The notes: generated by a model not told the origin, from the sequence alone. A stretch of DNA of 64,000 nt from Comamonas testosteroni TK102 (GCF_000739375.1 NZ_CP006704.1:1674001-1738000); one strand, 5' to 3'. Positions 27,274 to 36,539 are shown, numbered from the stretch's first letter. Program-made: numbers and translations.

Positions 27274-27867
27274 ATGAGCATCCATCTGTTTGAAGGCCAT
27301 TCCTCGCCCATGGCCTCGCGTCGCGGATTTCTTGGCGCCACCGGCACTTTGTCAGCCGTGGCGGTCGCCATGCTGGCAGGCAACGAGGCCCTGGCCCAAG
27401 GCATGGGCAATGATCCAGCCAAGGATGTATCCATCCTCAATGTGGCCCTGGGACTGGAGCATGAGGCCATCAACGCCTACCAATTGGGTGCCGGCAGCGG
27501 GCTGCTGCAAAAGCCCGTTCTGGATGTGGCCGTGTTGTTCCAGAGCCACCACAAGGCCCACCGTGACGCGTTGATTGCCACCATCCAGAAGATGGGCGGA
27601 AAGCCGGTGGACGAGGCCTCGATGCAGGCCTATGCCGAGTCTCTCAAGGCCGCAACCCTCAAGAGTCAGGCCGACGTGCTCAATCTGGCCGCAAGACTGG
27701 AGCTTGGCGCGACCAATGCCTACCTGGGCGTCATTCCAGCTTTCGAAAACCGTGACCTGGCCAAGGTCGCAGGACGCCTGGCCGCCGATGAAACCATGCA
27801 CTACACGGCCCTTATCTCGGCTCTCGGCCGCCCCTTGCCAGGCAATGCCTTGTCATTTGGCGGCTGA
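27274..27867 (+). CDS. Tat-exported ferritin-like protein
   Basis: This 197-residue protein carries a twin-arginine signal (MASRRGFLGATG) at residues 11-22 and a hydrophobic stretch ending near ALAQG. A ferritin-like four-helix domain of the Ferritin_2 family follows, with LGLEHEAINAYQLGAG and SHHKAHRDALIATIQK supplying Glu/His candidates for a metal site, and LELGATNAYLG and DETMHYTALI the second pair. It probably acts in the periplasm. The ATG follows AGGAG. It is divergent from the sigma factor gene and 68 bases before a DUF3455 gene. Confidence 0.82.
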   Translation: MSIHLFEGHSSPMASRRGFLGATGTLSAVAVAMLAGNEALAQGMGNDPAKDVSILNVALGLEHEAINAYQLGAGSGLLQKPVLDVAVLFQSHHKAHRDALIATIQKMGGKPVDEASMQAYAESLKAATLKSQADVLNLAARLELGATNAYLGVIPAFENRDLAKVAGRLAADETMHYTALISALGRPLPGNALSFGG

Positions 27868-27935
27868 CCTGGCGAAGCCCCGAGTACCGGACAGTCTCGC
27901 CCGGTGCATTTTTCATCTTGTTTGAGGGAATATTC

Positions 27936-28490
27936 ATGATGCATCGACACACGCTTTCGCTGACCGCTCTGTCCCTATTCGCACTTGGCCTGAGCGCATG
28001 CTCATCCATGGGCTCTCACTCCATGTATTCACAAGCCGAACTTCCGGCTACCGTGCAAGTCCCCGCAGGACACAAAGTGGCCATGGAGACCGTGGGTGTT
28101 GGCCAGATCACGTATGAGTGTCGGGCCAAGAAGGACATGGCAGCCGATCACGAATGGGTGTTTGTAGGCCCTGACGCAAAGCTGCAAACGCGAAGCGGCA
28201 CGGTCATCGGCAAATACTGGGGGCCGCCAGCGACTTGGGAGAACAACGACGGCTCCAAGGTCACTGCGACGCAGCTTGCCGTGGCTCCTGCCGGAGCGGG
28301 CAATATCCCGCTGCAACTGGTCAAGGCCAATCCTGCCACCGGCATGGGAGCCATGCAGGGGGTGACCTATATCCAGCGTGTGGCAACCAAGGGGGGCGTC
28401 GCGCCGAGCATGGCCTGCGGAGCTGCGAATCTGGGCAGCAAGCAGATCGTGCAATATCAGGCTGACTATATTTTTTGGAAAGCGGTCTGA
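27936..28490 (+). CDS. DUF3455 lipoprotein
   Basis: This protein has 184 residues from the ATG at 27936; GAGGGAA sits just upstream, and an earlier in-frame TTG is disfavoured. A lipoprotein signal ends LGLSACSS near residue 24. The rest matches DUF3455, with YECRAKKD, WVFVGPDAKL, GKYWGPPATWE and VTYIQRVATKGG. The function is unknown. It lies behind the ferritin-like gene and is probably in its operon. A terminator-like hairpin follows. Confidence 0.8.
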   Translation: MMHRHTLSLTALSLFALGLSACSSMGSHSMYSQAELPATVQVPAGHKVAMETVGVGQITYECRAKKDMAADHEWVFVGPDAKLQTRSGTVIGKYWGPPATWENNDGSKVTATQLAVAPAGAGNIPLQLVKANPATGMGAMQGVTYIQRVATKGGVAPSMACGAANLGSKQIVQYQADYIFWKAV

Positions 28491-28503
28491 CAGAGAGTCC
28501 AGT

Positions 28504-28546
28504 GGCGCACCTTCCCAGTCAGAGGCCGGGACGTTGCGCCTTTTTT
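28504..28546 (+). terminator. Terminator after the DUF3455 gene
   Basis: GGCGCA (28504-28509) pairs with TGCGCC (28535-28540), followed by six T. The loop is long (25 bases) with an inner partial stem. Confidence 0.5.
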
Positions 28547-28806
28547 GTAATGACCGGGGATGTTGCGTATATCAGCTCCGGGCCAGATTTCGCTAACACC
28601 AAACAGGACCTACCCACAGCCAGTGTCGGAGGTCAGCGCCGTTCAGTGAGCCGGCGGCTCGAATGTGAGGTTCATTGACCGCTAGAACGTGCATGACATC
28701 AACTATTCACCTAGCCACGTGATGCAGTTCACCCTGGTATCTACCAAGCTGCCCCGGTCGTAACCAAGCCTGCTACCGAGCCTCCTGCATGAGGGATAGC
28801 AGCTTT

Positions 28807-29070
28807 TCAGTGCAAAAACACATCTTTGCGCATCCTGACATTCTTTTTCTGGCGAATGATGGGCGTGACATTACGCTGCATGACCGTCGCATGCACGGGC
28901 TGCATGTCATCAGCTCTGACCCCTAACACTTTCAGCAGTGGCTCATTGGCAGGAGATTGCTCTAAAAAATATAGCAACACTGCGACTTCAATGTCTTTTT
29001 TTGCAATAACGCACATAGCGAGCACCTGCAGATCTAGTACATCAATGCCCCAATAGTGCACGTCTGGCAT
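28807..29070 (-). CDS. Doubtful small hypothetical protein
   Basis: This 87-residue frame has a plausible composition (DIEVAVLLYFLEQSPANE) but no known family and no clear ribosome-binding site. It lies in a 1.1-kb stretch between the DUF3455 gene and the lipocalin gene that otherwise has no strong coding signal. Confidence 0.25.
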   Translation of the reverse strand: MPDVHYWGIDVLDLQVLAMCVIAKKDIEVAVLLYFLEQSPANEPLLKVLGVRADDMQPVHATVMQRNVTPIIRQKKNVRMRKDVFLH

Positions 29071-29083
29071 CTTTAGTTTATAG

Positions 29084-29119
29084 TTTGAACTGATGAGTTC
29101 ATTGTTTGATCTGATTAGT
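29084..29119. promoter_or_regulatory. Paired palindromic boxes upstream of the lipocalin/photolyase operon
   Basis: ACTGATGAGT (29089-29098) and TCTGATTAGT (29110-29119) start 21 bases apart, each preceded by TTTGA. The same pair, 20 bases apart, lies upstream of mipA (36348-36377). The TTTGAACTGAT string is identical at 29084-29094 and 36363-36373. This is a candidate shared operator. Confidence 0.5.
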
Positions 29120-29158
29120 TTGAAAAATGATGATGCAAAGCAAAAAGAACGTTCATGT

Positions 29159-29413
29159 TCAGTTGAGCTTTAGTGACGCGGTGTACTTCCTGTACAGGAG
29201 CGCATAGATACGGAAATAGACCGAACGGGGAATGCAAATCAATTGCTTACTAGGAGTGCCTAAGAGCAGTACGCAGTCTGCGAGTTCGAGCAGCACCTTG
29301 TCTCCAAGATGGCAGCGCGCCGCGGCAGCGATTTTTCCGGTGTCTTCTCGCGTCTCACCTGCAGTCTGTGATTCAAGTATTGCGGGAGCTACGGTTGAAC
29401 CGGCATGTTGCAC
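29159..29413 (-). CDS. Doubtful small hypothetical protein
   Basis: This 84-residue frame has no recognisable family. It includes a mildly hydrophobic stretch (LLELADCVLLLGTPSKQLI). There is no good start signal. It may be spurious. Confidence 0.2.
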   Translation of the reverse strand: MQHAGSTVAPAILESQTAGETREDTGKIAAAARCHLGDKVLLELADCVLLLGTPSKQLICIPRSVYFRIYALLYRKYTASLKLN

Positions 29414-29578
29414 TGCGCTTGAAGAACAAGACTACTGACGGTTTGGCTAATTTTTTGGCTCGCTCAACAGAGTAATTTTGGAATTCGGTCTGAACCCGAA
29501 CATGCGCAACAGGTTGGCTCAGGCGGAGGAATCGCGCAGATCGTTGCCTCTGTATTGCGCATTAACCAAAGGAACTTT

Positions 29579-30139
29579 ATGCATATCTCTAGAAGCTCTT
29601 TCATACGCGCGACAGCGCTTGCGACGGTCCTTGTGGGTGCCAACGTTGTTCTATCGGGTTGTGCTGTTGACATACCTACTGGGGTGAAGCCGGTTACCGG
29701 TTTTGATGCCAAGCGCTACATGGGGACTTGGTACGAGTTGGCACGGATCGATCACAGCTTCGAAAAAGACTTGACCCAGGTCTCAGCTAGCTACAGCCTC
29801 AACGATGACGGAAGCGTTGCGGTGCTGAACCGAGGATTCGACTCAGTCAAGCAGAAATGGCGCGAAGCCGAGGGCAAGGCTCGATTCCTTGGGTCGCCAG
29901 ATGTTGGGGCTCTGAAGGTGTCTTTCTTCGGCCCTTTCTATGGCGGCTACAACGTGGTGAGCCTTGATGAGGACTATCAAACTTCTTTGGTGATTGGCAG
30001 CAGCATGGATTACTTCTGGCTTTTGTCACGCAATAAGACCATTCCCGAGCAACAGTTCAATCTGTTGCTACAGAAGGCCAAAACCCTGGGCATAGACCTG
30101 AGCCGTGTCACGAAAGTCCCTCAATCGAACCAGCCTTGA
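29579..30139 (+). CDS. blc: Outer-membrane lipocalin Blc
   Basis: This protein has 186 residues from the ATG at 29579, with AAAGGAAC just upstream. A lipoprotein signal ends VLSGCAVD near residue 25. The lipocalin motif GTWYELARIDHSFE follows, with GNRGFD-type (VLNRGFDSVKQKW), VSFFGPFYGGYNV and YFWLLSRN blocks. Blc lipocalins sit in the outer membrane and bind fatty acids or lysophospholipids under stress. It heads a rightward run of light/oxidative-stress genes, 73 bases before the FAD oxidoreductase. Confidence 0.9.
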   Translation: MHISRSSFIRATALATVLVGANVVLSGCAVDIPTGVKPVTGFDAKRYMGTWYELARIDHSFEKDLTQVSASYSLNDDGSVAVLNRGFDSVKQKWREAEGKARFLGSPDVGALKVSFFGPFYGGYNVVSLDEDYQTSLVIGSSMDYFWLLSRNKTIPEQQFNLLLQKAKTLGIDLSRVTKVPQSNQP

Positions 30140-30212
30140 CTTCAGAAAAGTCATATTCCCGCGACTTTGCGTCCACGCGGATGCATCTAGTACTTACAGA
30201 CTTTGAATTCCC

Positions 30213-31277
30213 ATGAGCACCCCCAACCCTGCAGAGAGCAGCAGCAACAAAGCCATTGCAATCATTGGTGCAGGCATGTCCGGGCTGGCTTGCGCTCAGG
30301 CCTTAGTAGAAGCGGGCCACTGCGTCCATGTGTTCGACAAAAGTCGGGGTCCCTCCGGTCGAATGAGTACGCGCCGTAGCAGCAATGGAGACATTGATTG
30401 GCAGTGTGACCACGGTGCCCAGTATTTCACGGCACATCATGCAGAGTTTAGAAAACAGGTCTCCGATTGGCAGCAGGCAGGCGCTGCGCAGGTTTGGCAG
30501 GGCCGTATCGGCAGACACGATGGTCATGACTTCGCCCCGCAAGACAGCTTTTTGGAGCGCTTTGTCGGCATCCCACGCATGACCTCTCCGGCTGCACATA
30601 TGGTGCGCGACATGCATGCCATATCGCAATCTGTGCGTTTTCAGTGGCAAGCCACCGTCGAACCTTTGCAACCGCGTTCGGCGTTTGGCTGGATTCTGCA
30701 AAGCCAGGAGCATGGCACCGAGCCACATCGCTACGAAGCGGTTGTGCTTGCCGTTCCAGCACCGCAGGCCGCGCCGCTGCTGGCAGGTGTTGCTCCTGAT
30801 GCCACTGCCCTTGCAAGCAATGCCAGGATGCTGCCCTGCTGGGCACTCATGGTGCGCTGCCATCAACCGTTGTCACTGCCAGTAGACGGCTGCTTTGTCG
30901 AGCACAGTCCATTGCGTTGGATCGCACGCGACAGCAGCAAACCTGGCCGAGGCGGCACCGAAACCTGGCTGCTGCATGCCGCACACAGTTGGAGCGAGGC
31001 ACATTTGGAAGACGATGCCGCAACTGTTACGGTCGCACTGCTGCATGCATTCGCGCAACTGGGAGGCCCCGATCCCGCCAATGTTCAGGCTACCGCTCAT
31101 CGTTGGCGCTATGCCGACACCGCTAACCCATTGAATGCTGGCGCATGGTGGGACGCTGCAGCAGGTTTGGGAATGTGCGGAGACTGGATGCACAGCGGTA
31201 GCGTGGAAGGTGCCTGGCTGAGCGGACGGAGCCTGGCCCGGCATGTCCACACGGCGCTGCACGCGCACGCGGGCTGA
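30213..31277 (+). CDS. FAD-dependent oxidoreductase (renalase-like)
   Basis: This 354-residue protein has an N-terminal dinucleotide motif AIIGAGMSGLACAQALVEAG (residues 16-35), then FDKSRGPSGRMSTRR and DHGAQYFTAHH. These are typical of the bacterial NAD(P)/FAD oxidoreductases related to renalase. A C-terminal GMCGDWMHSGSVEGAWLSG closes the FAD site. Members are frequently encoded beside photolyases and belong to singlet-oxygen or light-stress regulons. The reaction is unknown. The next gene lies 18 bases downstream. Confidence 0.82.
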   Translation: MSTPNPAESSSNKAIAIIGAGMSGLACAQALVEAGHCVHVFDKSRGPSGRMSTRRSSNGDIDWQCDHGAQYFTAHHAEFRKQVSDWQQAGAAQVWQGRIGRHDGHDFAPQDSFLERFVGIPRMTSPAAHMVRDMHAISQSVRFQWQATVEPLQPRSAFGWILQSQEHGTEPHRYEAVVLAVPAPQAAPLLAGVAPDATALASNARMLPCWALMVRCHQPLSLPVDGCFVEHSPLRWIARDSSKPGRGGTETWLLHAAHSWSEAHLEDDAATVTVALLHAFAQLGGPDPANVQATAHRWRYADTANPLNAGAWWDAAAGLGMCGDWMHSGSVEGAWLSGRSLARHVHTALHAHAG

Positions 31278-31295
31278 GACCGAAGGAGGCATGCC

Positions 31296-31457
31296 GTGCA
31301 CCGCAAACCGCATCTGCCTGAAAAGTCATGCCTTTGCTGCGGGCGCCCATTTGCCTGGCGCAAAAAGTGGGCTCAGGTGTGGGACGAGGTCAAATACTGC
31401 TCCGAACGCTGCCGACGGCAGCGCAAGCAGTCACCTCCACCCGGGGAACAGACATGA
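31296..31457 (+). CDS. DUF2256 zinc-finger-like small protein
   Basis: This 53-residue protein starts at GTG 31296, with AGGAGG (31284-31289) at ideal spacing. It reads [20 protein letters not shown], then [11 protein letters not shown]: two cysteine pairs in the CxxC...CxxxC pattern of DUF2256. Such proteins are typically encoded next to cryptochrome/photolyase genes. Its stop overlaps the ATG of the Cry-DASH gene (ATGA), so translation is coupled. The role is unknown, perhaps metal or nucleic-acid binding. Confidence 0.85.
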   Translation: MHRKPHLPEKSCLCCGRPFAWRKKWAQVWDEVKYCSERCRRQRKQSPPPGEQT

Positions 31458-32749
31458 GCACAGTGCTGCTCTGGTTGCGCAACGACCTGCGCCTGCACGA
31501 CCAACCCGTGCTTCACGCCGCGTGCAGGATGGGGGCGCAGTACATATTGCCGGTGCTGTGCCTGCCGGACATTCAAGCCAGAACCCATTGGGGCTTTGCC
31601 CGCATCGGCCAGCACCGTCGCACCTGGCTAGTCAAGACGATACAGAACCTGGCCGAAAATTTTCATGAACTGCGCTCTCAGCTATTGATTTTGAATGCGC
31701 CAGCCGCCACGGCCCTGCCTGCGCTGGCACAGGCCATAGGTGCCTGCACCATTGTCTGTGAAGACATCGCAGCGCCCGAGGAGCAAACCGAGGTCGACGC
31801 TCTGCGAGCTGCAGGCCTGCAGGTGCACACCGTGTGGCACAGCAGCCTGCTGCACCCGGACCAATTGCCATGGCCGGTGCGAAAGTTGCCTGCTGTGTTC
31901 ACCCCGTTTCGTCAGGCAGTTGAGCACGTCAAGCTACAACCTTACCCGCCTCTGCCAGTGCCGGAGGCTCTGCCCAGAGTTCCGCCGAATATACCCAGCA
32001 AGTACCTTCAAGAGCAGGCACTTGCTCTGGATGCATTGACCGATGCCTCTAATTCGCTTGATGCCCGAAGCGCCATCGCCTTCCTGCAAGGCGGCGAGTC
32101 TGCGGCCCTTGCACACCTGCGGCAGTATCTCGCACGCGGTCTTCCCCACAGCTACAAGCGCACGCGTAACGGTCTGGTGGGATTGGACTACTCAAGCAAA
32201 TGGTCGCTCTGGCTAGCTACAGGCGCGTTGTCGCCACGGCAAGCCTACGCTGAACTTCGACAATTTGAGGCTACGCGAGGCGCGACCGAAAGCAGCCACT
32301 GGCTCTGGTTCGAGCTGCTATGGCGGGACTATTTTCGTTTTCTGCATATGCAGCATGGTCGCGCGCTCTACCGTGCACGGGGTCTGGGTCAGGAGCTTGC
32401 CACGCCACATGATGATCAGAACTTTGCAGCCTGGTGCTCAGGGCAAACCGGCCAGACGCTAGTGGATGCAGCCATGCGCGAGTTGGTTGCCACGGGCTAC
32501 CTCAGCAACCGTTTGCGCCAAGTGGCGGCCAGCTATCTGATCCATGACCTGGGCTGTGACTGGCGCGCCGGCGCTGCCTGGTTTGAGTCACAGTTGCTGG
32601 ACTACGACGTCTATAGCAACCAGGGCAACTGGCTTTACATTGCCGGTCGGGGTACAGATCCGCAAGGAGGGCGTCGCTTTGATCCTGTCAAACAAGCCGC
32701 CACCTACGACGCTGATGGAGCCTACCAGCGTCTCTGGGGTAAAGCATGA
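31454..32749 (+). CDS. Cryptochrome DASH
   Basis: This protein has 431 residues from the ATG at 31454, which overlaps the DUF2256 stop. The N-terminal photolyase alpha/beta domain opens with [17 protein letters not shown]. The C-terminal FAD domain has [16 protein letters not shown], and the DASH-type signature [19 protein letters not shown] continues into [13 protein letters not shown] cryptochromes bind FAD and a folate antenna, repair cyclobutane dimers in single-stranded DNA and may act as photoreceptors. It overlaps the next photolyase gene by 4 bases, so the two are co-translated. Confidence 0.93.
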   Translation: MSTVLLWLRNDLRLHDQPVLHAACRMGAQYILPVLCLPDIQARTHWGFARIGQHRRTWLVKTIQNLAENFHELRSQLLILNAPAATALPALAQAIGACTIVCEDIAAPEEQTEVDALRAAGLQVHTVWHSSLLHPDQLPWPVRKLPAVFTPFRQAVEHVKLQPYPPLPVPEALPRVPPNIPSKYLQEQALALDALTDASNSLDARSAIAFLQGGESAALAHLRQYLARGLPHSYKRTRNGLVGLDYSSKWSLWLATGALSPRQAYAELRQFEATRGATESSHWLWFELLWRDYFRFLHMQHGRALYRARGLGQELATPHDDQNFAAWCSGQTGQTLVDAAMRELVATGYLSNRLRQVAASYLIHDLGCDWRAGAAWFESQLLDYDVYSNQGNWLYIAGRGTDPQGGRRFDPVKQAATYDADGAYQRLWGKA

Positions 32750-34305
32750 GCGATAGTAAGCCCGCCATCCACAGCGCACATACCCTGCGTCTGGTACTGG
32801 GTGATCAGCTCAATCCGGAACACAGTTGGTTTCGGCAGGTGGATCTGCAGGTGGTGTATGTGCTGATGGAGGTGCGGCAGGAAACCGACTACGTGCTGCA
32901 CCATGCACAGAAAATTCTGGCCATTTTTGCTGCCATGCGCGACTTTGCGCGCCAACTGCGTGCCGACGGCCACCGGGTTCGTTATGTGTCGATCGACGAT
33001 GCCAGTAACCGCCATTCCATACCCGGCAACCTGGCAGCGCTTGCTGTGCACTACGGCGCCCACACGGTGCAATGGCAGCAGCCCGACGAGTGGCGGCTGG
33101 ACGCCCAACTGCAGGCCTGGGCTAGCAGCCAGCAGTTGACCTGCAAAGCAGTAGACAGCGAACACTTCCTGACGGCACGCGATGACCTGGCTACCCAGAT
33201 GCGTGGGCGCCGCCAATGGTTGATGGAGCATTTCTACCGCACCATGCGCCGCCGTTACCGACTGCTGCTGGATGAACATGAACAGCCCGTTGGCGGACAG
33301 TGGAACTTTGACCGCGACAACCGCAAACCCTGGCCAGGAACCCCTGCCGAGCCTGAGGACTGGCGTCCCCTCCACGACCACAGCACGCTCTGGGAAATCG
33401 TGCAGCGCAGCAATGTTCAAAGCTTCGGTGACGCGCAGGCGGACGCACTGCGTTGGCCATTGAACCGGCAAGAGGCAATGCGCTGTGTAGAGGCATTTGT
33501 CACCCATGCACTGCCGCACTTTGGTGACTATGAAGACGCAATGTCAAGCCAAGCGCCGCGCTTATTCCACTCTTTGCTTTCGTTCGCGTTGAACGTGAAG
33601 ATGCTGCACCCTCTGGAGGTGCTGCAGTGTGCCGAAGCCGCTTGGCGCTCAGGCCACGCGCCGCTAGCTGCTGTGGAAGGCTTTGTGCGTCAGCTCCTCG
33701 GCTGGCGTGAGTACATCCGCGGCATCTATTGGGCACATATGCCAGGCTACGAAAGTCGCAATGCGCTGGACCACCACTTGTCGCTTCCGCGCTGGTTCTG
33801 GACTGGGGACACCCATATGCGCTGTTTGCAGCAGTCCATCAAGCAGTCGCTACAAACCGCACATGCCCACCATATCCAGCGGCTGATGGTGATCGGCAAC
33901 TTTGCCTTGCTGGCGGGGCTGGATCCGGTGGAGCTGCACCGCTGGTACCTGGGCATCTACATTGACGCTTTTGAATGGGTAGAGCTGCCCAACACACTGG
34001 GTATGAGCCAGCGCGCCGATGGCGGCCTGATTGCCACCAAACCCTATGTCAGCAGCGGGGCCTATCTGCAGCGCATGGGCGACTATTGCCAGGGTTGCGC
34101 GTACACCCCAAAGCAGAAAACCGGCCCGAGTGCCTGCCCTTTCAACGCTCTTTACTGGGACTTTTTTGCGCGTCACGTCGATGTTCTTGGCAGCAACCAC
34201 CGGTTGGCACTGGTGTACCGACAGTGGCAGAAATTCCCGCCTGGGCAGCAATCAGCATTGCGCACGCATGCTCAGCAACTGCGTGACCAGCTCGACCACC
34301 TGTAG
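32746..34305 (+). CDS. Iron-sulfur bacterial cryptochrome/photolyase (FeS-BCP, 6-4 type)
   Basis: This 519-residue protein is of the PhrB/FeS-BCP family: N-terminal RLVLGDQLNPEHSWF, a middle helical FAD domain, and four cysteines C360, C448, C451 and C464 (RMGDYCQGCAY...GPSACPFN). These match, at a constant offset of about 10, the four [4Fe-4S] ligands of Agrobacterium PhrB. The family repairs 6-4 photoproducts with FAD and a lumazine antenna. It overlaps the Cry-DASH gene (ATGA). All cluster ligands are present, so it is probably active. Confidence 0.92.
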   Translation: MSDSKPAIHSAHTLRLVLGDQLNPEHSWFRQVDLQVVYVLMEVRQETDYVLHHAQKILAIFAAMRDFARQLRADGHRVRYVSIDDASNRHSIPGNLAALAVHYGAHTVQWQQPDEWRLDAQLQAWASSQQLTCKAVDSEHFLTARDDLATQMRGRRQWLMEHFYRTMRRRYRLLLDEHEQPVGGQWNFDRDNRKPWPGTPAEPEDWRPLHDHSTLWEIVQRSNVQSFGDAQADALRWPLNRQEAMRCVEAFVTHALPHFGDYEDAMSSQAPRLFHSLLSFALNVKMLHPLEVLQCAEAAWRSGHAPLAAVEGFVRQLLGWREYIRGIYWAHMPGYESRNALDHHLSLPRWFWTGDTHMRCLQQSIKQSLQTAHAHHIQRLMVIGNFALLAGLDPVELHRWYLGIYIDAFEWVELPNTLGMSQRADGGLIATKPYVSSGAYLQRMGDYCQGCAYTPKQKTGPSACPFNALYWDFFARHVDVLGSNHRLALVYRQWQKFPPGQQSALRTHAQQLRDQLDHL

Positions 34306-34328
34306 CAACGACATCATTGAGGCCTACC

Positions 34329-35027
34329 ATGCAATCACTGCCCACTGGTTACCGTGCTCTGATTCTTGGGGCCTCCGGCGCTATAGGCTCAGCCATGGCC
34401 GCGCAGCTGGAGGCAGATCCACGCTGTGCCGCGGTCGCCGCTCTGAGCCGAAGCAGCAGTCCCGCCGTCGACTTCCGAGCCCTTGACTCCATCGCAGTTG
34501 CCGCCGACTCGCTGCGTCAGCAAGGTTCCTGGCACCTGGTTGTGATTGCCACGGGAATGCTCAGCGGCCCAACCGGCGCTCCCGAAAAGCGACTGACTGA
34601 CCTGAACGCAGCACACATGGCAGCCAGTTTTACCATCAACACCATCGGCCCGGCCTTGGCCTTGGCACACTTCTCACAGTTGCTTCCAAAGAACGAGCCC
34701 GGCGTGCTTGCGGTTCTGTCGGCCAAGGTTGGCAGTATCGGCGACAACCGTCTGGGTGGCTGGTATAGCTACCGAGCCTCGAAGGCAGCACTGAACATGC
34801 TGCTCAAGACGGCTTCTATTGAAATGGCTCGCACCCATCCAAAAGCGGTCCTGGCAGCCCTGCATCCCGGCACAGTTGACTCTGCTTTGTCGGCTCCGTT
34901 TCGCGGTGCTCAGATAGGCCGCCGTCCCACCGACGCTGCGCGCGATTTGTTGGCGGTATTAGACGGCCTGCAGCCGCAGGACAGCGGCGGCTTCTGGGCA
35001 TACGATGGAAAACGCCTGCCCTGGTGA
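34329..35027 (+). CDS. Short-chain dehydrogenase/reductase
   Basis: This 232-residue SDR has the cofactor motif LILGASGAIGSAMA (residues 10-23), an NTIGPALALAHFS segment with the structural Asn, and the catalytic pair YSYRASKAALN (Tyr, Lys) near residue 145. It resembles the CsgA/YciK-like SDRs that accompany photolyase genes. The ATG at 34329 is preferred over the upstream TTG at 34317. It follows the photolyase gene by 23 bases. Substrate unknown. Confidence 0.8.
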   Translation: MQSLPTGYRALILGASGAIGSAMAAQLEADPRCAAVAALSRSSSPAVDFRALDSIAVAADSLRQQGSWHLVVIATGMLSGPTGAPEKRLTDLNAAHMAASFTINTIGPALALAHFSQLLPKNEPGVLAVLSAKVGSIGDNRLGGWYSYRASKAALNMLLKTASIEMARTHPKAVLAALHPGTVDSALSAPFRGAQIGRRPTDAARDLLAVLDGLQPQDSGGFWAYDGKRLPW

Positions 35028-35060
35028 GTGTTTTGGTCATTTCCTAAAAAGGAGAACCCC

Positions 35061-35963
35061 ATGCGCATCCTGTTAACCGGAGGCACCGGACTCATCGGAC
35101 AGGCCCTCTGTCGGCTCTGGCGGCGCCAAGGTCATGACCTTTGGGTGTGGAGCCGAACTCCTCAGCAGGTGGAGAAATTGTGCCTGGGCTCCAAGGGTAT
35201 AGCGCATCTTGATTCACTCGATCGTAGTGCTCCATTTGATGCTGTCGTCAACTTAGCAGGAGCACCCATCGCAACTCACCGATGGTCTGCAGAGCGCTGC
35301 GAGCTTTTGCGGAACAGCCGAATTGACCTGACACGAACCTTGGTGGACTGGATGGGAAAGCAAGTTCCGATACCGCCAGTGCTGATCTCGGGGTCTGCTG
35401 TCGGCTGGTACGGAGACGGCGAGGAACAGTGGTTATCAGAGGACAGTTCTCCGGGCAACATCGATTTCGGAAGCCGTCTATGCGTAGCCTGGGAGCAGGA
35501 GGCTATACGCGCGCGCCAGCTTGGTGTGCGGGTTGTAGTACTACGCACTGCCCCCGTGTTAACGCCAGCTGGTGGAATGCTGGCACGGCTGCTGCCAACA
35601 TTCCAACGAGGGCTTGGAGGCAGACTAGGCAGCGGGAAACAGTGGATGCCATGGATACATATCGAGGACCAAGTCGCTCTCATCGACTACCTTTTGAATA
35701 ATGAGAGCTGCAGCGGGCCGTACAACGCCTGTGCACCTGGGGTCGTTCGCAATGTTGACTTCACGCAGATCCTCGCTCGGGAGTTAGGCAAACCAGCCAT
35801 ATTTCACATTCCGGCCTGGGCGTTGCGACTGGCACTGGGGGAAATGTCCGTTCTGTTGCTAGGAGGTCAGCGCTTGGTTCCGCAACGCGCACAGGAAGCC
35901 GGGTTTTCTTGGCGGTACCCTGAGCTTTCTGGCGCCCTGAAGCAGCTTCTTCGCGAGCGCTGA
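35061..35963 (+). CDS. SDR-fold epimerase-like protein (TIGR01777/YfcH family)
   Basis: This protein has 300 residues from the ATG at 35061, with AAAAAGGAG upstream. The Rossmann motif ILLTGGTGLIGQAL opens the protein. Typical family blocks are VVNLAGAPIATHRWS, ISGSAVGWYGD, MPWIHIEDQV and the C-terminal GFSWRYPELSGALKQLL. The function of the family is not established; it often travels with photolyase operons. It is the last gene of this rightward run. Confidence 0.88.
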   Translation: MRILLTGGTGLIGQALCRLWRRQGHDLWVWSRTPQQVEKLCLGSKGIAHLDSLDRSAPFDAVVNLAGAPIATHRWSAERCELLRNSRIDLTRTLVDWMGKQVPIPPVLISGSAVGWYGDGEEQWLSEDSSPGNIDFGSRLCVAWEQEAIRARQLGVRVVVLRTAPVLTPAGGMLARLLPTFQRGLGGRLGSGKQWMPWIHIEDQVALIDYLLNNESCSGPYNACAPGVVRNVDFTQILARELGKPAIFHIPAWALRLALGEMSVLLLGGQRLVPQRAQEAGFSWRYPELSGALKQLLRER

Positions 35964-36539
35964 GCTGGCTGCCCCCTGATTGCTCATCAGTCGGGATGAG
36001 CTACCCCATACAGCGGAGCGCTGAGCCTTGAGAGGCTGAGGTGTCCTCATCAGAGCCAAATCATGGGCTCACCGTTGGCGTAGTCCGTGCCAGCCATCTC
36101 AATACACATCCTGAGAACACGTTACGCCACCGTAGCCTGGATAGGTCCAACAAAACGGCTCTCTCGGTACCAAAGTAAAGCTTGTCAGAGCTCAAAGAGG
36201 GATTGGTGCGGCCAGGAAGGTAAACGGAGGCAACTTTTGCAGCGAGGAAGCATTTCAAGAACGCGCAAAGCCATCAAGTGCAGCAATAGCCGAAGGCCTC
36301 AGAGGTTATTCAATCACTTGGAAAAACAACAAGATATGATTACAAATACTAATCAGTCATAATTTGAACTGATCAGTCTTATTAATTTGTAAGAATGCTC
36401 AGGAACTGGGTCTAGGCCTGGTTCGACTGCCAGTTGCAGTAGTCCGGAGCTTGTCGGATTTCCCCTAATCGGTGCTAACGCGAACGCGTGAGGTCCTTAA
36501 CACGTGCAAGATCGACCCCCAACAAAAAGGGTATTGACC
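35964..36539. promoter_or_regulatory. Intergenic region with the second pair of palindromic boxes
   Basis: Most of this 576-base gap holds nothing recognisable. Near its end, ACTAATCAGT (36348-36357) and the perfect palindrome ACTGATCAGT (36368-36377) lie 20 bases apart, matching the pair upstream of the lipocalin gene. They are about 165 bases before the mipA start. The open frame at 36087-36362 has no coding character. Confidence 0.45.

Noticed and set aside
36087..36362. Small basic protein gene
   Set aside because: No RBS, no family, and it overlaps the candidate operator boxes; composition does not look coding.
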